A stretch of DNA of 33,228 nt, from contig JAKALX010000003.1 of NCBI GenBank assembly GCA_021823905.1, positions 1-33,228 on the forward strand, read 5' to 3'. This document shows, one piece after another, positions 1 through 8,665 of the stretch (positions are counted from its first letter, which is position 1; each line of letters starts with the position of its first letter). The notes beneath the pieces were generated by a model, which had not been told where the DNA came from, did not search any database, and saw only the letters and a program-made list of their open reading frames with translations. The translations under genes and the position numbers were made by a program. The stretch is from Chloroflexota bacterium (GTDB lineage: Bacteria; Chloroflexota; Dehalococcoidia; Tepidiformales; Tepidiformaceae).

Positions 1-57
1 GCGACGGGGGTGGACGCAAGGCTCGCCCGTCTCGCCCGGGAGCGACGCCGGCGCTGA
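1..57 (+). CDS. C-terminal end of an unidentified protein (partial)
   Basis: An open frame runs in from the left edge and stops at a TGA at 55-57, giving an 18-residue Ala/Arg-rich tail (ending RERRRR). Too little is present to name a family. It lies 17 bases from the tRNA 3' end on the opposite strand, so if the tRNA fragment is an attachment site this would be the original chromosomal neighbour. It could also be a chance open frame in GC-rich DNA. Confidence 0.3.
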   Translation, partial: ATGVDARLARLARERRRR

Positions 58-74
58 TGAATTGGGGTGATGGG

Positions 75-119
75 TGGTGCGCCCGGGGCGATTCGAACGC
101 CCGGCCTTCAGATCCGGAG
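75..119 (-). repeat. 3' half of tRNA-Arg(CCG), probable integrase attachment site
   Basis: Read on the minus strand, this 45-base stretch fits a tRNA from position 32 to the end: anticodon loop CTCCGGA (anticodon CCG, Arg), anticodon 3' strand TCTGA, five-base variable loop, a perfect T arm (GGGCG-TTCGAAT-CGCCC), acceptor 3' strand CGGGCGC, discriminator A and encoded CCA. Beyond position 119 the sequence does not supply the expected 5' anticodon strand (TCAGA), the D arm or the 5' acceptor (GCGCCCG), so it is not a whole tRNA. A cut at the anticodon loop is the usual crossover for tyrosine-recombinase elements in tRNA genes; this copy would be the end away from the intact tRNA. Confidence 0.8.
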
Positions 120-120
120 G

Positions 121-386
121 CTCTTTCGAGCCTTTTCGGCTGAGTTGTGCCCAGTCCCAATCAGGTGTTCAACTTACAGCAAAGATTTAGCTTACAAAAC
201 GAACCTACGCTGCCGAGTTCTGCCGTCATGGGGGCAGTTCGGCTGAGTTCGTGTCCTGGCTGTGTCCTGGCAGCGCGACGGCGACGCTGTTGCATTTATC
301 TCGCTCCGGGCTCGCAACCACGACCGCTTTGATGGGAACCAGTCACCAGGCACTACAATCCAAGAGAAAGGCAGGAGCCACCACCG
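121..386. other. Gene-free end region with short direct repeats
   Basis: No convincing gene. The box TTCGGCTGAGTT occurs at 135-146 and again at 238-249, and GTGTCCTGGC occurs twice in near tandem at 251-260 and 262-271. Short direct repeats next to a tRNA attachment site could be arm-type binding sites for an integrase or excisionase; that role is inferred only from position. No clear promoter for the gene at 387 was found. Confidence 0.45.
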
Positions 387-1217
387 ATGGGCCAGTGCAT
401 TTTCTGTGGCGAGAAAGCCGGGTTGTTCAAGAGGGAACACGCAGAGTGCAGGCAGAAACACGAGGAAGGTGAGAAGGCAGTCTGGGCGCTTGCACTTAAG
501 AGCACGGAGGACCCCCAGAGCCTCACCAGCGCGGTCCAAGAAGTCGAGAAGATCTCAGCCTCCGCGTGGCTATCCAAAGACCGTCTCAAGCAGCTCATTG
601 TGGCGGCCTGGGAGAAGGGAGCCGAGGCCGCCGTTGACCGCGGCATGCTAACCAGGGAGGAAGAGAGCCTCCTTGGGAAGTACGCCCACGATTTTCGCCT
701 GACCCAGGACGACCTGAATCTTCATTCATGGCAGCAGCGGATCGCCGTTGCTGCAGCACTTCGAGATCTGGACGATGGGAGGTTCCCCGACCGGTGTCAC
801 CTCACTGGCGATCTGCCGTTCAATCTTCAGCCCAAGGAGCGGCTCGCGTGGCTGTTTCACGCAGTCTGCTACGAACAGCGAACGCGAACGCAGTATGTCG
901 GCGGGAGCCAAGGGTTCAGTGTCAGGCTGGCGAAGGGGCTCTACTACCGCACGTCGGTGTTTAAGGGTCGGCCCGTTGTGACCTCGTTCATGTCGCAGGT
1001 GGGCTCCGGAGCGCTGGGTCTGACCGACAAGCACATCTATTTCCATTCTCCCCAGAGCGCCTTCCGTATCGCCTACGCGAAGATCGTGGCCTTCGACCCG
1101 TTCACGGACGGGATCGAAATCCACCAAGTCGCCGCCTCGGCAAAGCCGAAGGTGTTCGTCACAGGTGATGGGTGGTCGGTGTACCACCTCGCAGCCAAGC
1201 TCGCACAACTCGCCTAG
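387..1217 (+). CDS. Zinc-ribbon protein with C-terminal PH-like domain
   Basis: This is a 276-residue soluble protein. The N-terminus has a probable metal site, CIFCGEKAG... with Cys4, Cys7, His18, Cys21 and His25. The middle (about 30-190) is helical and charged. The last 75 residues (LTDKHIYFHS, then a PYAKIVAF-like strand and FVTGDGWSVYHLAAKLA) resemble the bacterial PH/GRAM-like domain found in many mobile-element and defence-region proteins, which is a recognition from memory, not an alignment. The start has GGCAGGAG ten bases upstream. It is the first gene inside the presumed element and stands apart from the next gene by 440 bases. Function unknown; a sensor or scaffold role is possible. 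Confidence 0.75.
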   Translation: MGQCIFCGEKAGLFKREHAECRQKHEEGEKAVWALALKSTEDPQSLTSAVQEVEKISASAWLSKDRLKQLIVAAWEKGAEAAVDRGMLTREEESLLGKYAHDFRLTQDDLNLHSWQQRIAVAAALRDLDDGRFPDRCHLTGDLPFNLQPKERLAWLFHAVCYEQRTRTQYVGGSQGFSVRLAKGLYYRTSVFKGRPVVTSFMSQVGSGALGLTDKHIYFHSPQSAFRIAYAKIVAFDPFTDGIEIHQVAASAKPKVFVTGDGWSVYHLAAKLAQLA

Positions 1218-1547
1218 CTCTGGTGGCGGAGCGCACTGCACCCTTGATCAGCCCAGGTTGAGGCTCGTATTGGACTGAATATGAAAGACCTCCGCTGCCA
1301 CGGAGGAGGCCGTTTGTTTCCTGGCTGCGGGGACTCGCAACTTCGGAATATACGACCTTTCCACAATCCATATCACGATTATCGTCAACTAGTTAAGAAA
1401 GGAAGCGCCAAGTAGTGTCCCGTTAAGTATGGAAAAGGGGGAGGGCCAACCTGAGGGCCACGGTTAACCGGTGCAGACTGAAAGCCGAAGTTGATCCTAC
1501 GGCCCACGGGTCCGCCGCATGGAATGGACATGCCTGGGGGGCCAATC
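1218..1547. other. Intergenic region, no gene seen
   Basis: No gene is supported here. A weak terminator-like hairpin is at 1289-1306. TAGTGTCCCGTTAAG at 1413-1427 looks like termini seen on some insertion sequences, but no second copy or transposase was found nearby, so it may be a remnant or chance. Confidence 0.4.
1289..1319 (+). terminator. Possible intrinsic terminator after the PH-like gene
   Basis: CCTCCG (1289-1294) pairs with CGGAGG (1301-1306) over a six-base loop, followed after six bases by TTTGTTT (1313-1319). The gap between the stem and the T run makes it a weak candidate. It would end transcription about 70-100 bases after the stop codon at 1217. Confidence 0.4.
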
Positions 1548-1576
1548 TTGCCAATCAGTTCGCTTCAGAGTATACT
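1548..1576 (+). promoter_or_regulatory. Sigma70-type promoter
   Basis: TTGCCA at 1548-1553 and TATACT at 1571-1576 are separated by exactly 17 bases, close to the bacterial consensus. The next start codon on this strand is at 1660, with a strong ribosome site, so this probably drives the gene at 1660 and perhaps the whole caspase/lipase run to 9682. Confidence 0.7.
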
Positions 1577-1659
1577 ATCTCACAAAGTTCGGCGAACTTA
1601 GCCGTGCATTTGAACGGACCGGTTCCGTTGGTCCCTGCTACGCGGCGAAGGAGGTTCCA

Positions 1660-2703
1660 ATGCCTGTCCCCTCCACGACTCTGTTTGGGACTCTCCGAGA
1701 AGACCCTATCACGTCGTTCTTCGCACTTCCGCCGTCCGCCAATGAAGGGGAGCCTCCGGCCTTCGCAACCCCCACCCACCCTGGCGGGATCGTCGCATTT
1801 GGTGCAGACAGCGGGGTGATCGCGTCGGAGGACGACCTCAACGACCAATTCGTCCTCTTTCAGTTCAGCGGAGAAGAGGGGGCGGCTCTTCTCGAGCCAT
1901 CTTCGGTCAAACCGAGGATCAAGGGTTCCGAACAAGCCCCTGACGTCTTAGCCAAGCTCCAGCTCGCTGCCTTCCATATCGGGGAGAACGAGGAGATAGA
2001 CAAGAACACCCGCGCCACCATCCGTCTTGACTTCGGGAAGGACGATAAGTCGAACTCCCGGCTCGACACCCTCTTCTGGTCCATCGCCGCTGGCCTCAAC
2101 CTGTACAACTCTGCAAAGACCAAGAAAGCGGAACCCAAAGATCTCAACGCCGACCTGTCGGCGGCGTTTTCACGGAGGCCGATCGAAATCCCCGGTGGAC
2201 TTGGCCGTTTCTCGTTTGAGGTCGTGAAGCACGAGGAACCCAAGTGGTGGCAGCGCGTCTTCAGCTTCCTCCAGAGCGGCACCGGTCAGCTACTCACGTC
2301 GACTTTAGGCTTTCCGGCAATCACGTCACAGGCCATCTCTTTCATCAATGAGCTGGTCGGACGTCTCCAGAGTGACAAGCCGAGCGTCCTGTTTAGGAGC
2401 CGCCCCCTCGTACTAGCGTTGAGCGAAATGGCACGCGACGATTTCACTGGCGGAGCCACGGGGGTGAGCGTAGGTGCGCTCAACCCCGGTTTCTGCCTTC
2501 TCGCCCGTGGCAGGGACTACCAGGGACTGATCACACACGATCCCGTGTTCATGGCGTCCTATGGAGTGATCAAACCGAAGACGGTGACTCTGCCTGACTT
2601 CCTCGCCGGCCGCTATGAGAACCCATTCAAGGACATGACTTACGCGGTCCTGAAGGTCGGTTGCCGCGAAACCAAGATCGACACCGCAATGCTGTGGGGC
2701 TGA
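1660..2703 (+). CDS. Uncharacterised protein heading the caspase/lipase operon
   Basis: 347 residues; I chose the ATG at 1660 because AAGGAGG lies five bases before it and a sigma70 promoter ends 83 bases upstream; an upstream ATG at 1519 would begin before that promoter. No signal peptide or clear membrane segment. The sequence mixes predicted beta-rich parts (about 40-85 and 190-220) with helical parts (about 225-260, SFLQSGTGQLL and SQAISFINELVGRL) and ends in a compact beta-rich region. I do not recognise the family. It lies 126 bases before the caspase-like gene on the same strand, with no terminator between, so it is likely co-transcribed and could be the sensor or adaptor of that module. 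That role is inference from position only. Confidence 0.7.
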   Translation: MPVPSTTLFGTLREDPITSFFALPPSANEGEPPAFATPTHPGGIVAFGADSGVIASEDDLNDQFVLFQFSGEEGAALLEPSSVKPRIKGSEQAPDVLAKLQLAAFHIGENEEIDKNTRATIRLDFGKDDKSNSRLDTLFWSIAAGLNLYNSAKTKKAEPKDLNADLSAAFSRRPIEIPGGLGRFSFEVVKHEEPKWWQRVFSFLQSGTGQLLTSTLGFPAITSQAISFINELVGRLQSDKPSVLFRSRPLVLALSEMARDDFTGGATGVSVGALNPGFCLLARGRDYQGLITHDPVFMASYGVIKPKTVTLPDFLAGRYENPFKDMTYAVLKVGCRETKIDTAMLWG

Positions 2704-2829
2704 GGCTGGCATCGGGAGCGTTCCAAATGACCATGACCTGGAATGGTGGACACCGGGCCGCGCAAAGGCACGGCGGGGCAACGTGGCCAGCCCCGCCACT
2801 CCCACCAGCGATGCCCAGGAAAGACTAGC

Positions 2830-3927
2830 ATGCCCCGACAACCCGTAGTCCATCGTCAGTTGCCGAACGGCACCCCTGCTGTGCACGCTCTCGTCATCGG
2901 TGTCGGGCGTTACAACACGGCTGGGCCACCGCCGCTCAACGGCGCAGCTGATTCCGCAATCGCTTTCGCCGCGTGGCTCCTTCAGAAGCAGCATGCGCCG
3001 GGGTTGGAATTGGGCTCTGTCGACATCCTGGCTTCCCAAGCTTCCGGCGTGCCGGTGAAATGGAACGGCCACGACCTCGATCCGCCCAGCAGTGCTCTCG
3101 TGCAGCAGGCCGTAGACGCCTGGCACGATCGCGCCGCAGCAATGCGCGAGAACCTCGCTGTCTTCTACTTCTGCGGGCACGGGGTCGAGGTCGGGGCACT
3201 CGAGAGCCTACTCTTGGGGGACGTGGATCTTACGTGTCAAGATCCGTTCGCCAACGCCCTAGCGTTCGACGACTTCATCCGCGGCATGGACAGCTGCGGA
3301 GCACGGAAACAGCTCTTTGTCATCGACGCTTGCCGCGAGCTCCCCCCCGGTTACGGCGCGTGGGACGACGCCGTTGGCCTGGGCCGCCCAATGGTCCGCT
3401 TCAACCTGAAGCGGAGGGCTGCGATGAGGCCGAGGCTTCACGCGGTGCTGCAAGCCACGTCTTCGACGCAAAAGGCTTGGCCTGGAAGGCAGCAGGGCTG
3501 GTTCACTGAAGCGTTGTTGCTCGTTTTGGACGGCGCCGCAGGGAACAACCGTTACGCCGCAAGTGTGAATGAATTCCCTGTGAATACCCGCGAAATTGTG
3601 CCCACGATTGAGCTCCTCATGCAGCGCGAGTTCATCCCGCCTCCTGTCGGCGACCAACAGCCGGTCCGGCGCGGGGAGGGCGACTTCGATCTACACCTAC
3701 CTGATCCCCCCCAGGTACCTGTCCTCGTGACCCACGAGCCAGCAGCCTTGAACCAGGGGCGCCAGATGTCCGCCAAGAGGGCTGGCGTCGAGGTGGCCAA
3801 CTACACCTGGACGGATGCCAGACCGTGGCAGTCCACGCTTGCGGTCGGAGTCTACGAGTTCTGCAGCGAGAGCGGCGTACACCGTGAGGAGATCGTCGTG
3901 CCCGCACGGAAGGTGGTCCTGCAATGA
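2830..3927 (+). CDS. Caspase-like (peptidase C14 family) protease
   Basis: 365 residues. The caspase fold is shown by HALVIGVGRYN near residues 19-29, the histidine motif VFYFCGHG with His117, and the cysteine motif FVIDACRE with Cys168, so the catalytic dyad is intact. Caspase-like proteases cut proteins after activation and in bacteria often act in programmed cell death or in processing a partner. The last 75 residues look like a separate beta-sandwich, perhaps for recruitment. The start at 2830 has AGGAAAG eight bases upstream; an upstream ATG at 2743 has no such site. Its stop overlaps the next start (ATGA at 3924-3927), showing translational coupling. The partner or substrate is probably one of the neighbouring proteins, including the lipase fusion, but this cannot be read from sequence. 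Confidence 0.9.
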   Translation: MPRQPVVHRQLPNGTPAVHALVIGVGRYNTAGPPPLNGAADSAIAFAAWLLQKQHAPGLELGSVDILASQASGVPVKWNGHDLDPPSSALVQQAVDAWHDRAAAMRENLAVFYFCGHGVEVGALESLLLGDVDLTCQDPFANALAFDDFIRGMDSCGARKQLFVIDACRELPPGYGAWDDAVGLGRPMVRFNLKRRAAMRPRLHAVLQATSSTQKAWPGRQQGWFTEALLLVLDGAAGNNRYAASVNEFPVNTREIVPTIELLMQREFIPPPVGDQQPVRRGEGDFDLHLPDPPQVPVLVTHEPAALNQGRQMSAKRAGVEVANYTWTDARPWQSTLAVGVYEFCSESGVHREEIVVPARKVVLQ

Positions 3928-5372
3928 ACGCAACTCTGGAGATCCAGTTGGAGCGTCGAGGACGATGGGATAGCCTTTCACAAGCCGCCTTGGTACGGAT
4001 CCGCCCGGCCCGCGGGCGCAGCATTGACGGGGTCTTGGCTTTGGGAAGCCGCTCCCCGCTCGAGGTCCATGTGGAAGCGGGTGAGATCGATCTCGAGGTT
4101 ACACTTCCATCTGGGACAGTCCTTACGCAGTCCCTCAACGTCACGGATGGCGAATTCAGAGCGGTGAGCTTCGAGGTGCCGGAGTCTCCGAGGGAATCAC
4201 TGAGGTGGTTGAGCCTGACGCGAGCTATCGATCTCCAGCGCCCGGTGCAGCACAGGACAATCCATCCCAAGGAGCAGAAGCAAGCTACCCAGCAAGTCCA
4301 AGAGTTCAGAACGCGGGGGCCCGTCGAGCGCCGGTCCTTCGACTTTACATCGGCCGAGCTTCCCTACCTCGATCGAGAGCAGCCAATGGGGCAGGGGGCA
4401 ATGCAGCGCGAGTGCCCTGACACTGAAGGCCTCGAGCTACCTACTCTCATTCCCGAAGAACTCCCGGAATTGGTCGAGGACGTGAGAGCAATCCAAGTGT
4501 CGCTCCTGGAGTCTGGGCCGGAACAGTCCTCCCTGGCCCTCCAGACCATGCACGAGGATTCGGACCTTCGCGTGTTGGCGGTGACGGACCGCAGGATCGC
4601 TAGGTCACTCCAGGGGGTTCCTGGCTCCGTGCTCCCCGCCCTCGCTCTGCGTGCCCCCTCCCTTCGGAGTGTTCTTCGCGTGTGCATGCTCCCGAGCCCG
4701 GGCTCAAACGGTGGGGCTGATCAGGAGGTTCACGTAGCCCTGCGATTCGTCCCGGGTGACCCCTTCCCCGATCTCCAAGTGATCCCTGCCGACCAGGATC
4801 TAGCCCCGCTTGTGGGTTTCATGGAGCGCGGTGACCAGCGCGCTTTGGAAGCGCTAAGGAAGGACTACGTCGAGAAGGCAAAGGCTCTCCTGTACGAAAA
4901 GATGAGCAGTCCAACCAACGCTGCACTGGGGCTCGCTCTCCTCTTGCGTCTCGGCGAGCTTGAAGGGACTGAGGACTGGCCGGCCAACCTGTGCCACTGG
5001 TTCCCGAATCTTCCCGATGCCGCTGCCCTGTACTCCGCGGTCCTGTTGCGCCGTCCTAGCGATACTTCCGCTTGGTGGTCAGATCTGCGACGGACAGCTC
5101 TGCAAGCCGCTCGGACCGGGCTGCCGTTCCTGACTGATTCTCTGCGGTATCTGCAGGGATCGCTGGCGGTACTTGACGAGGCGCCGGATGCGTCAGTTGA
5201 CGAAGATGAAGTTGCGCTTGCGAGACGCTGGTGCGACCGGCTCTTGAGGTCGGTTGACAGCCGTGCGGTCTTTACTACCGCAACGCTTCCCGAGAGTTGG
5301 AGCAGAGCGATCTGGGGCTACCGCCAACACGAGACGCGGGAGGACGCCGATGGACCAGTCGCGACTGGATGA
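3924..5372 (+). CDS. Uncharacterised two-part protein coupled to the caspase
   Basis: 482 residues, starting in a four-base ATGA overlap with the caspase gene and overlapping the next gene by 23 bases. Residues 1-90 look like a beta-sandwich (alternating strands such as IDLEVTLPSGTVL), similar in style to the tail of the caspase upstream. Residues about 100-190 are polar and low in structure (RTIHPKEQKQATQQ). Residues about 200-480 are mainly helical, with ALEALRKDYVEKAKALLYEKM and repeated Leu/Ala helices. I do not recognise the family. Strict coupling on both sides suggests it forms a complex with the caspase and the lipase fusion, perhaps as the sensor or scaffold. The flexible middle would be a natural place for a protease cut; that is speculation. 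Confidence 0.8.
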   Translation: MNATLEIQLERRGRWDSLSQAALVRIRPARGRSIDGVLALGSRSPLEVHVEAGEIDLEVTLPSGTVLTQSLNVTDGEFRAVSFEVPESPRESLRWLSLTRAIDLQRPVQHRTIHPKEQKQATQQVQEFRTRGPVERRSFDFTSAELPYLDREQPMGQGAMQRECPDTEGLELPTLIPEELPELVEDVRAIQVSLLESGPEQSSLALQTMHEDSDLRVLAVTDRRIARSLQGVPGSVLPALALRAPSLRSVLRVCMLPSPGSNGGADQEVHVALRFVPGDPFPDLQVIPADQDLAPLVGFMERGDQRALEALRKDYVEKAKALLYEKMSSPTNAALGLALLLRLGELEGTEDWPANLCHWFPNLPDAAALYSAVLLRRPSDTSAWWSDLRRTALQAARTGLPFLTDSLRYLQGSLAVLDEAPDASVDEDEVALARRWCDRLLRSVDSRAVFTTATLPESWSRAIWGYRQHETREDADGPVATG

Positions 5373-8300
5373 CCTCCGCAGGATCTTTGCACCCGTGCTC
5401 GCGGTTCTCAAACAGCACGGAGCAGAGATCACGGCTTTGCAGGGGCTCGCCGTGGCACGCCCCGGGTATGCCCTGGAGGGTGACACCTCCACCCCAGCAC
5501 TTGTGCTGGCGTTTCACCCGCCTCGCCCTCAGATCGATCTGACAGAACTCACGACCCGGTTCGGAGTGCGCGTGGATTCCGTCGATGCCTCTCCGCCCGA
5601 ACAGATTCGCGGCCAAACCACACCAACGTTTGTTTCTCCCTTGAGGTGCTTGCTCGAACCGATGGAAGTGCCCAGTTTCGCCCCAAGACGCGGCACCTAT
5701 CAACCTCCCGCTGGCGAGAATGCGCCGCGGTTGGACCCCGTGGATGCCGACATGGAGGTCACCGTCTGTGCCAGCCCTGACGCTGGCTGGCCTACACTAC
5801 GGGACTTCCTGCAAGAGGGGGTGCGAGAACGCCTCACTGTTGCTATGTATGACTTCACTGCCCGGCACGTGGAGGAGACGTTGCGGGCCCAGATGCGAGA
5901 CTCCAAGGCGACCCTTCGGCTCGTGCTTGATGCGAGGCCGGCCTCCAACCTCGGCGGCCCCACCGGTGTCAACGGACATGATCGTGTCGAGGCCGACGTA
6001 GTCGAGCGGTTTCGGGCACTCCTCGGTGAACGCTTCGAGGTTGCACGTGCCTCGGTAGGGGCGCATGGCGCTGTGCCCAAGGCCTACCACATCAAGGTCG
6101 CCTCGGCCGACGGCGAGCGTGTCTGGCTTTCTACGGGCAACTGGCAGTCATCCAACCTAGCGCCGTTCGACTACGCCAAACCCGGTGATGCCCCACCGTT
6201 GCCACTTTCCCGGTACAACCGCGACTACCATGTGGTGGTCCGTCATCCCCCCTTAGCGACGTGCTTTGCAGGTTTCATCGAGTACGATGCGACCCTCGGC
6301 GGCGATTTCGCGGAGCTGGAGACTGATGACGGTCCGATGCTGCTCGTGCCCGTCGCCGAGGCCCCGGAGGACTTCGCCGCGATCAAGCGTTACGAACCTC
6401 TGAAGGTGCAGGGGAGGATCAAGGTCTCGCCTTTGCTCACCCCCGATAACTTCCCCACATTCGTGAACTCGCTCCTCCAGGGCGCAAGGAGGCGGGTCTG
6501 GATTCAGAACCAGTACCTCACCCCCAACGAAGACGGCGACAACTTCCCCGAGTTTGACCGCCTGCTCGAGCTCCTTGGGCGCCTTGCCGGGCAGGAGCTT
6601 GACGTCCGGCTATGTCTCCGCGCGTGCCAGCCTCAGCATCGCGACCTCATCCTGGCCGCCGGCGTAAAGGCCTCTCAGATTCGGCTGCAGCGCAACTGCC
6701 ATGCGAAGCTCCTCGTCGTTGACGACGACTGGGTAGTGGTGGGAAGTCAAAACCTTTCGAATGATGGCTTTGTGGCCAACCGCGATGCCAGTCTGGCGTT
6801 CGAGCACAAAGAGATCACGGACTACTTTGCGACGATTTTCGAAGCCGACTGGGAGCGGGCATCGCCTGTCAGCCGGGGCGATTCCTTCGCGGCGCGCCTG
6901 GCAACGGGCGAGAGCGTCCCAATGGGGTGGACTCGAGTCCCCTGGCGGAAGCTATATGACTCAGATCCTCCCCGCCCGACGGTTGCAGTCTCCGTACCCA
7001 CCCACCCGACCATCACCGCGGCAGGGGCGGAAGAGGACTTGCCATTCTTCGGCGTCGACGCCGCAACGGGTCATCGCCGCCGTGAACGGACGAAGGACGT
7101 CGCCAGAGCCATTCGCAACAACCAAGGCATGCCCGGCGCCGACCTCCAACGGGTAGGAGCCGTTGCCTCGACACCCAGCTTTGGCCTTCCTCTTGCTGTC
7201 AATCCGGAGAGTCTTTCTGACATGGGGTGGGCTGTCGTGTGGGCACCTTCGGTTTCGAACGAAACAAAGGGAGCGCTGCGCCCTCTGCTAGAACTCAGGT
7301 ACCGCCAAGTCAACGACGACACGCTCTTCCGTGAGTTCGATTACCTGGATGACGAGACAGCCCGAGGCTTCCTGCAGCGGAACTCCGTGGACTTCGGGGG
7401 CGTGCGACCAGAAGCCGTGCCCTTCTACCTTCTGCTGGTAGGCGATCCGGCCGAGATGCCGTTCACCTTCCAGACCGTGCTGGACGTGGAGTATCGGGTC
7501 GGGCGACTGCATCTTCCCACCCCTACCGCTTATGCCCGGTATGCCGAGTCGGTCATCGGGGTTGAAAATGGTGGCGCTCGGCCGAGGGATCGCGTACTCC
7601 ATGCGTTCGGTCCGGCCCACCCCGGTGATAGCGCGACGACACTGAGTTGTGATCAACTGGTGCGCGCAGCCGCCGGATGGCTGGCCACGTACGGTGCGAT
7701 TACGGCCAGCAATAGACTCCGGGTCCAGACCGATGCGGGTGCCAGCGCAACGAAAGCGCGACTGCAGATGTTGCTGCGCGGCAAAGAGAGCCGTCCGGAG
7801 CTACTGTTCACGGCAGGCCACGGGTTGGTCTTCCCGCCCAACAGCAAGCAGCAGAGCGCCGAACAGGGAGCACTGGTCACCGCGGATTGGGACGGGTTCA
7901 GTAGCATTCGTCCCGCGGACCGAATGGCAGGCGCAGATGTGCCATCGGACGCGGATGTGCTAGGTCTGGTGGCATTCCTCTTTGCGTGCTTCGGGGCGGG
8001 GACCCCGAGAATGGACTCTTTTCCCACCGCGCAGGGTAGGCTGCTGGCTGACAAGCCTCTTGTCTCCGCACTGCCACAGGCGCTGCTCTCCCATGACAGA
8101 GGCGCTGCAATAGGCGTCTTCGGGCACATCGACCGCACATTGACCTGGTCGATCCAGCCTCCTGGGGCTCGGGTCGCAACGGATCCGTTTGCTCGGGCGG
8201 CGCTGGCCGTGCTGGCTGGGTACCGCCTTGGAAGCGCTTTGGAGGACCTCAATCAGCGCGGTGCCTCCTTGGCTGCGACTCTGGCTTCGACGCTGGCCCC

Positions 8301-8409
8301 ATCTGCACCACCTTTGAGCGACGCCGAGCTGGTTCGTACGTGGGTGCAGCAACGCGATGCTGTGGCGTTTGTCTTGCTCGGTGACCCCGCGGCGCGCCTT
8401 CCGCGGTAG
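5350..8409 (+). CDS. Phospholipase D-like / C25-caspase-like fusion protein
   Basis: 1019 residues; GGGAGG lies six bases before the ATG at 5350. The first half carries two phospholipase D HKD motifs: His247-x-Lys249 with Asp254 (YHIKVASADGERVWLSTGNW), and His451-x-Lys453 with Asp458 (HAKLLVVDDDWVVVGSQN). Two HKD motifs together form one active site that breaks phosphodiester bonds of phospholipids or nucleic acids. The second half (about 610-1019) resembles gingipain/caspase-like peptidases: FYLLLVGDP near 692-700, LLFTAGHG with His824, and FLFACFGAGTPR with Cys880. All expected catalytic residues are present. No signal peptide, so it acts inside the cell. It follows the caspase gene and an unknown gene with overlaps and precedes a patatin gene. 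Protease-gated release of the PLD part is a plausible but untested mechanism. Confidence 0.88.
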   Translation: MDQSRLDDLRRIFAPVLAVLKQHGAEITALQGLAVARPGYALEGDTSTPALVLAFHPPRPQIDLTELTTRFGVRVDSVDASPPEQIRGQTTPTFVSPLRCLLEPMEVPSFAPRRGTYQPPAGENAPRLDPVDADMEVTVCASPDAGWPTLRDFLQEGVRERLTVAMYDFTARHVEETLRAQMRDSKATLRLVLDARPASNLGGPTGVNGHDRVEADVVERFRALLGERFEVARASVGAHGAVPKAYHIKVASADGERVWLSTGNWQSSNLAPFDYAKPGDAPPLPLSRYNRDYHVVVRHPPLATCFAGFIEYDATLGGDFAELETDDGPMLLVPVAEAPEDFAAIKRYEPLKVQGRIKVSPLLTPDNFPTFVNSLLQGARRRVWIQNQYLTPNEDGDNFPEFDRLLELLGRLAGQELDVRLCLRACQPQHRDLILAAGVKASQIRLQRNCHAKLLVVDDDWVVVGSQNLSNDGFVANRDASLAFEHKEITDYFATIFEADWERASPVSRGDSFAARLATGESVPMGWTRVPWRKLYDSDPPRPTVAVSVPTHPTITAAGAEEDLPFFGVDAATGHRRRERTKDVARAIRNNQGMPGADLQRVGAVASTPSFGLPLAVNPESLSDMGWAVVWAPSVSNETKGALRPLLELRYRQVNDDTLFREFDYLDDETARGFLQRNSVDFGGVRPEAVPFYLLLVGDPAEMPFTFQTVLDVEYRVGRLHLPTPTAYARYAESVIGVENGGARPRDRVLHAFGPAHPGDSATTLSCDQLVRAAAGWLATYGAITASNRLRVQTDAGASATKARLQMLLRGKESRPELLFTAGHGLVFPPNSKQQSAEQGALVTADWDGFSSIRPADRMAGADVPSDADVLGLVAFLFACFGAGTPRMDSFPTAQGRLLADKPLVSALPQALLSHDRGAAIGVFGHIDRTLTWSIQPPGARVATDPFARAALAVLAGYRLGSALEDLNQRGASLAATLASTLAPSAPPLSDAELVRTWVQQRDAVAFVLLGDPAARLPR

Positions 8410-8665
8410 AAGGGAGGCCATCGGCTGAGTCCAATGGCACAACCGGCAGCGCCCTCACAAGGAATTCGGGGATGTCAGCCTTCCTGACTCCGCGGAAGCC
8501 TCTCGAACGAAGACTGAGCAACGCGGGCTGGGTCAGTGGATCCGGCACGAGGCTCCTTTCGGCGGCTCGAAGCCCAGACTCTAGCGCTTCGTCGGTCGCT
8601 ACGGTTATCGGTGCCGCCGGGACATGACGACAGGGTGACTGTGCCCTGCTGAGAGGACGAGCAAA
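8410..8665. other. Spacer between the lipase fusion and patatin genes
   Basis: No plus-strand gene is supported. On the minus strand an open frame crossing this spacer reads like a protein for about 60 residues (LRAAERSLVPDPLTQPALL, then GFRGVRKADIPEF), but it continues antisense into both neighbours and has no ribosome site, so I leave it uncalled. No clear promoter or terminator. Confidence 0.4.

Noticed and set aside
75..150. Complete tRNA gene
   Set aside because: The 5' acceptor strand, D arm and 5' anticodon strand are missing to the right of 119.
1413..1427. TAGTGTCCCGTTAAG, similar to ends of some insertion sequences
   Set aside because: No inverted partner, target duplication or transposase found nearby.
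8410..8665. Protein-like minus-strand frame between the PLD fusion and patatin
   Set aside because: Reads well for about 60 residues but has no start or ribosome site and runs antisense into both neighbours; may be a gene fragment.
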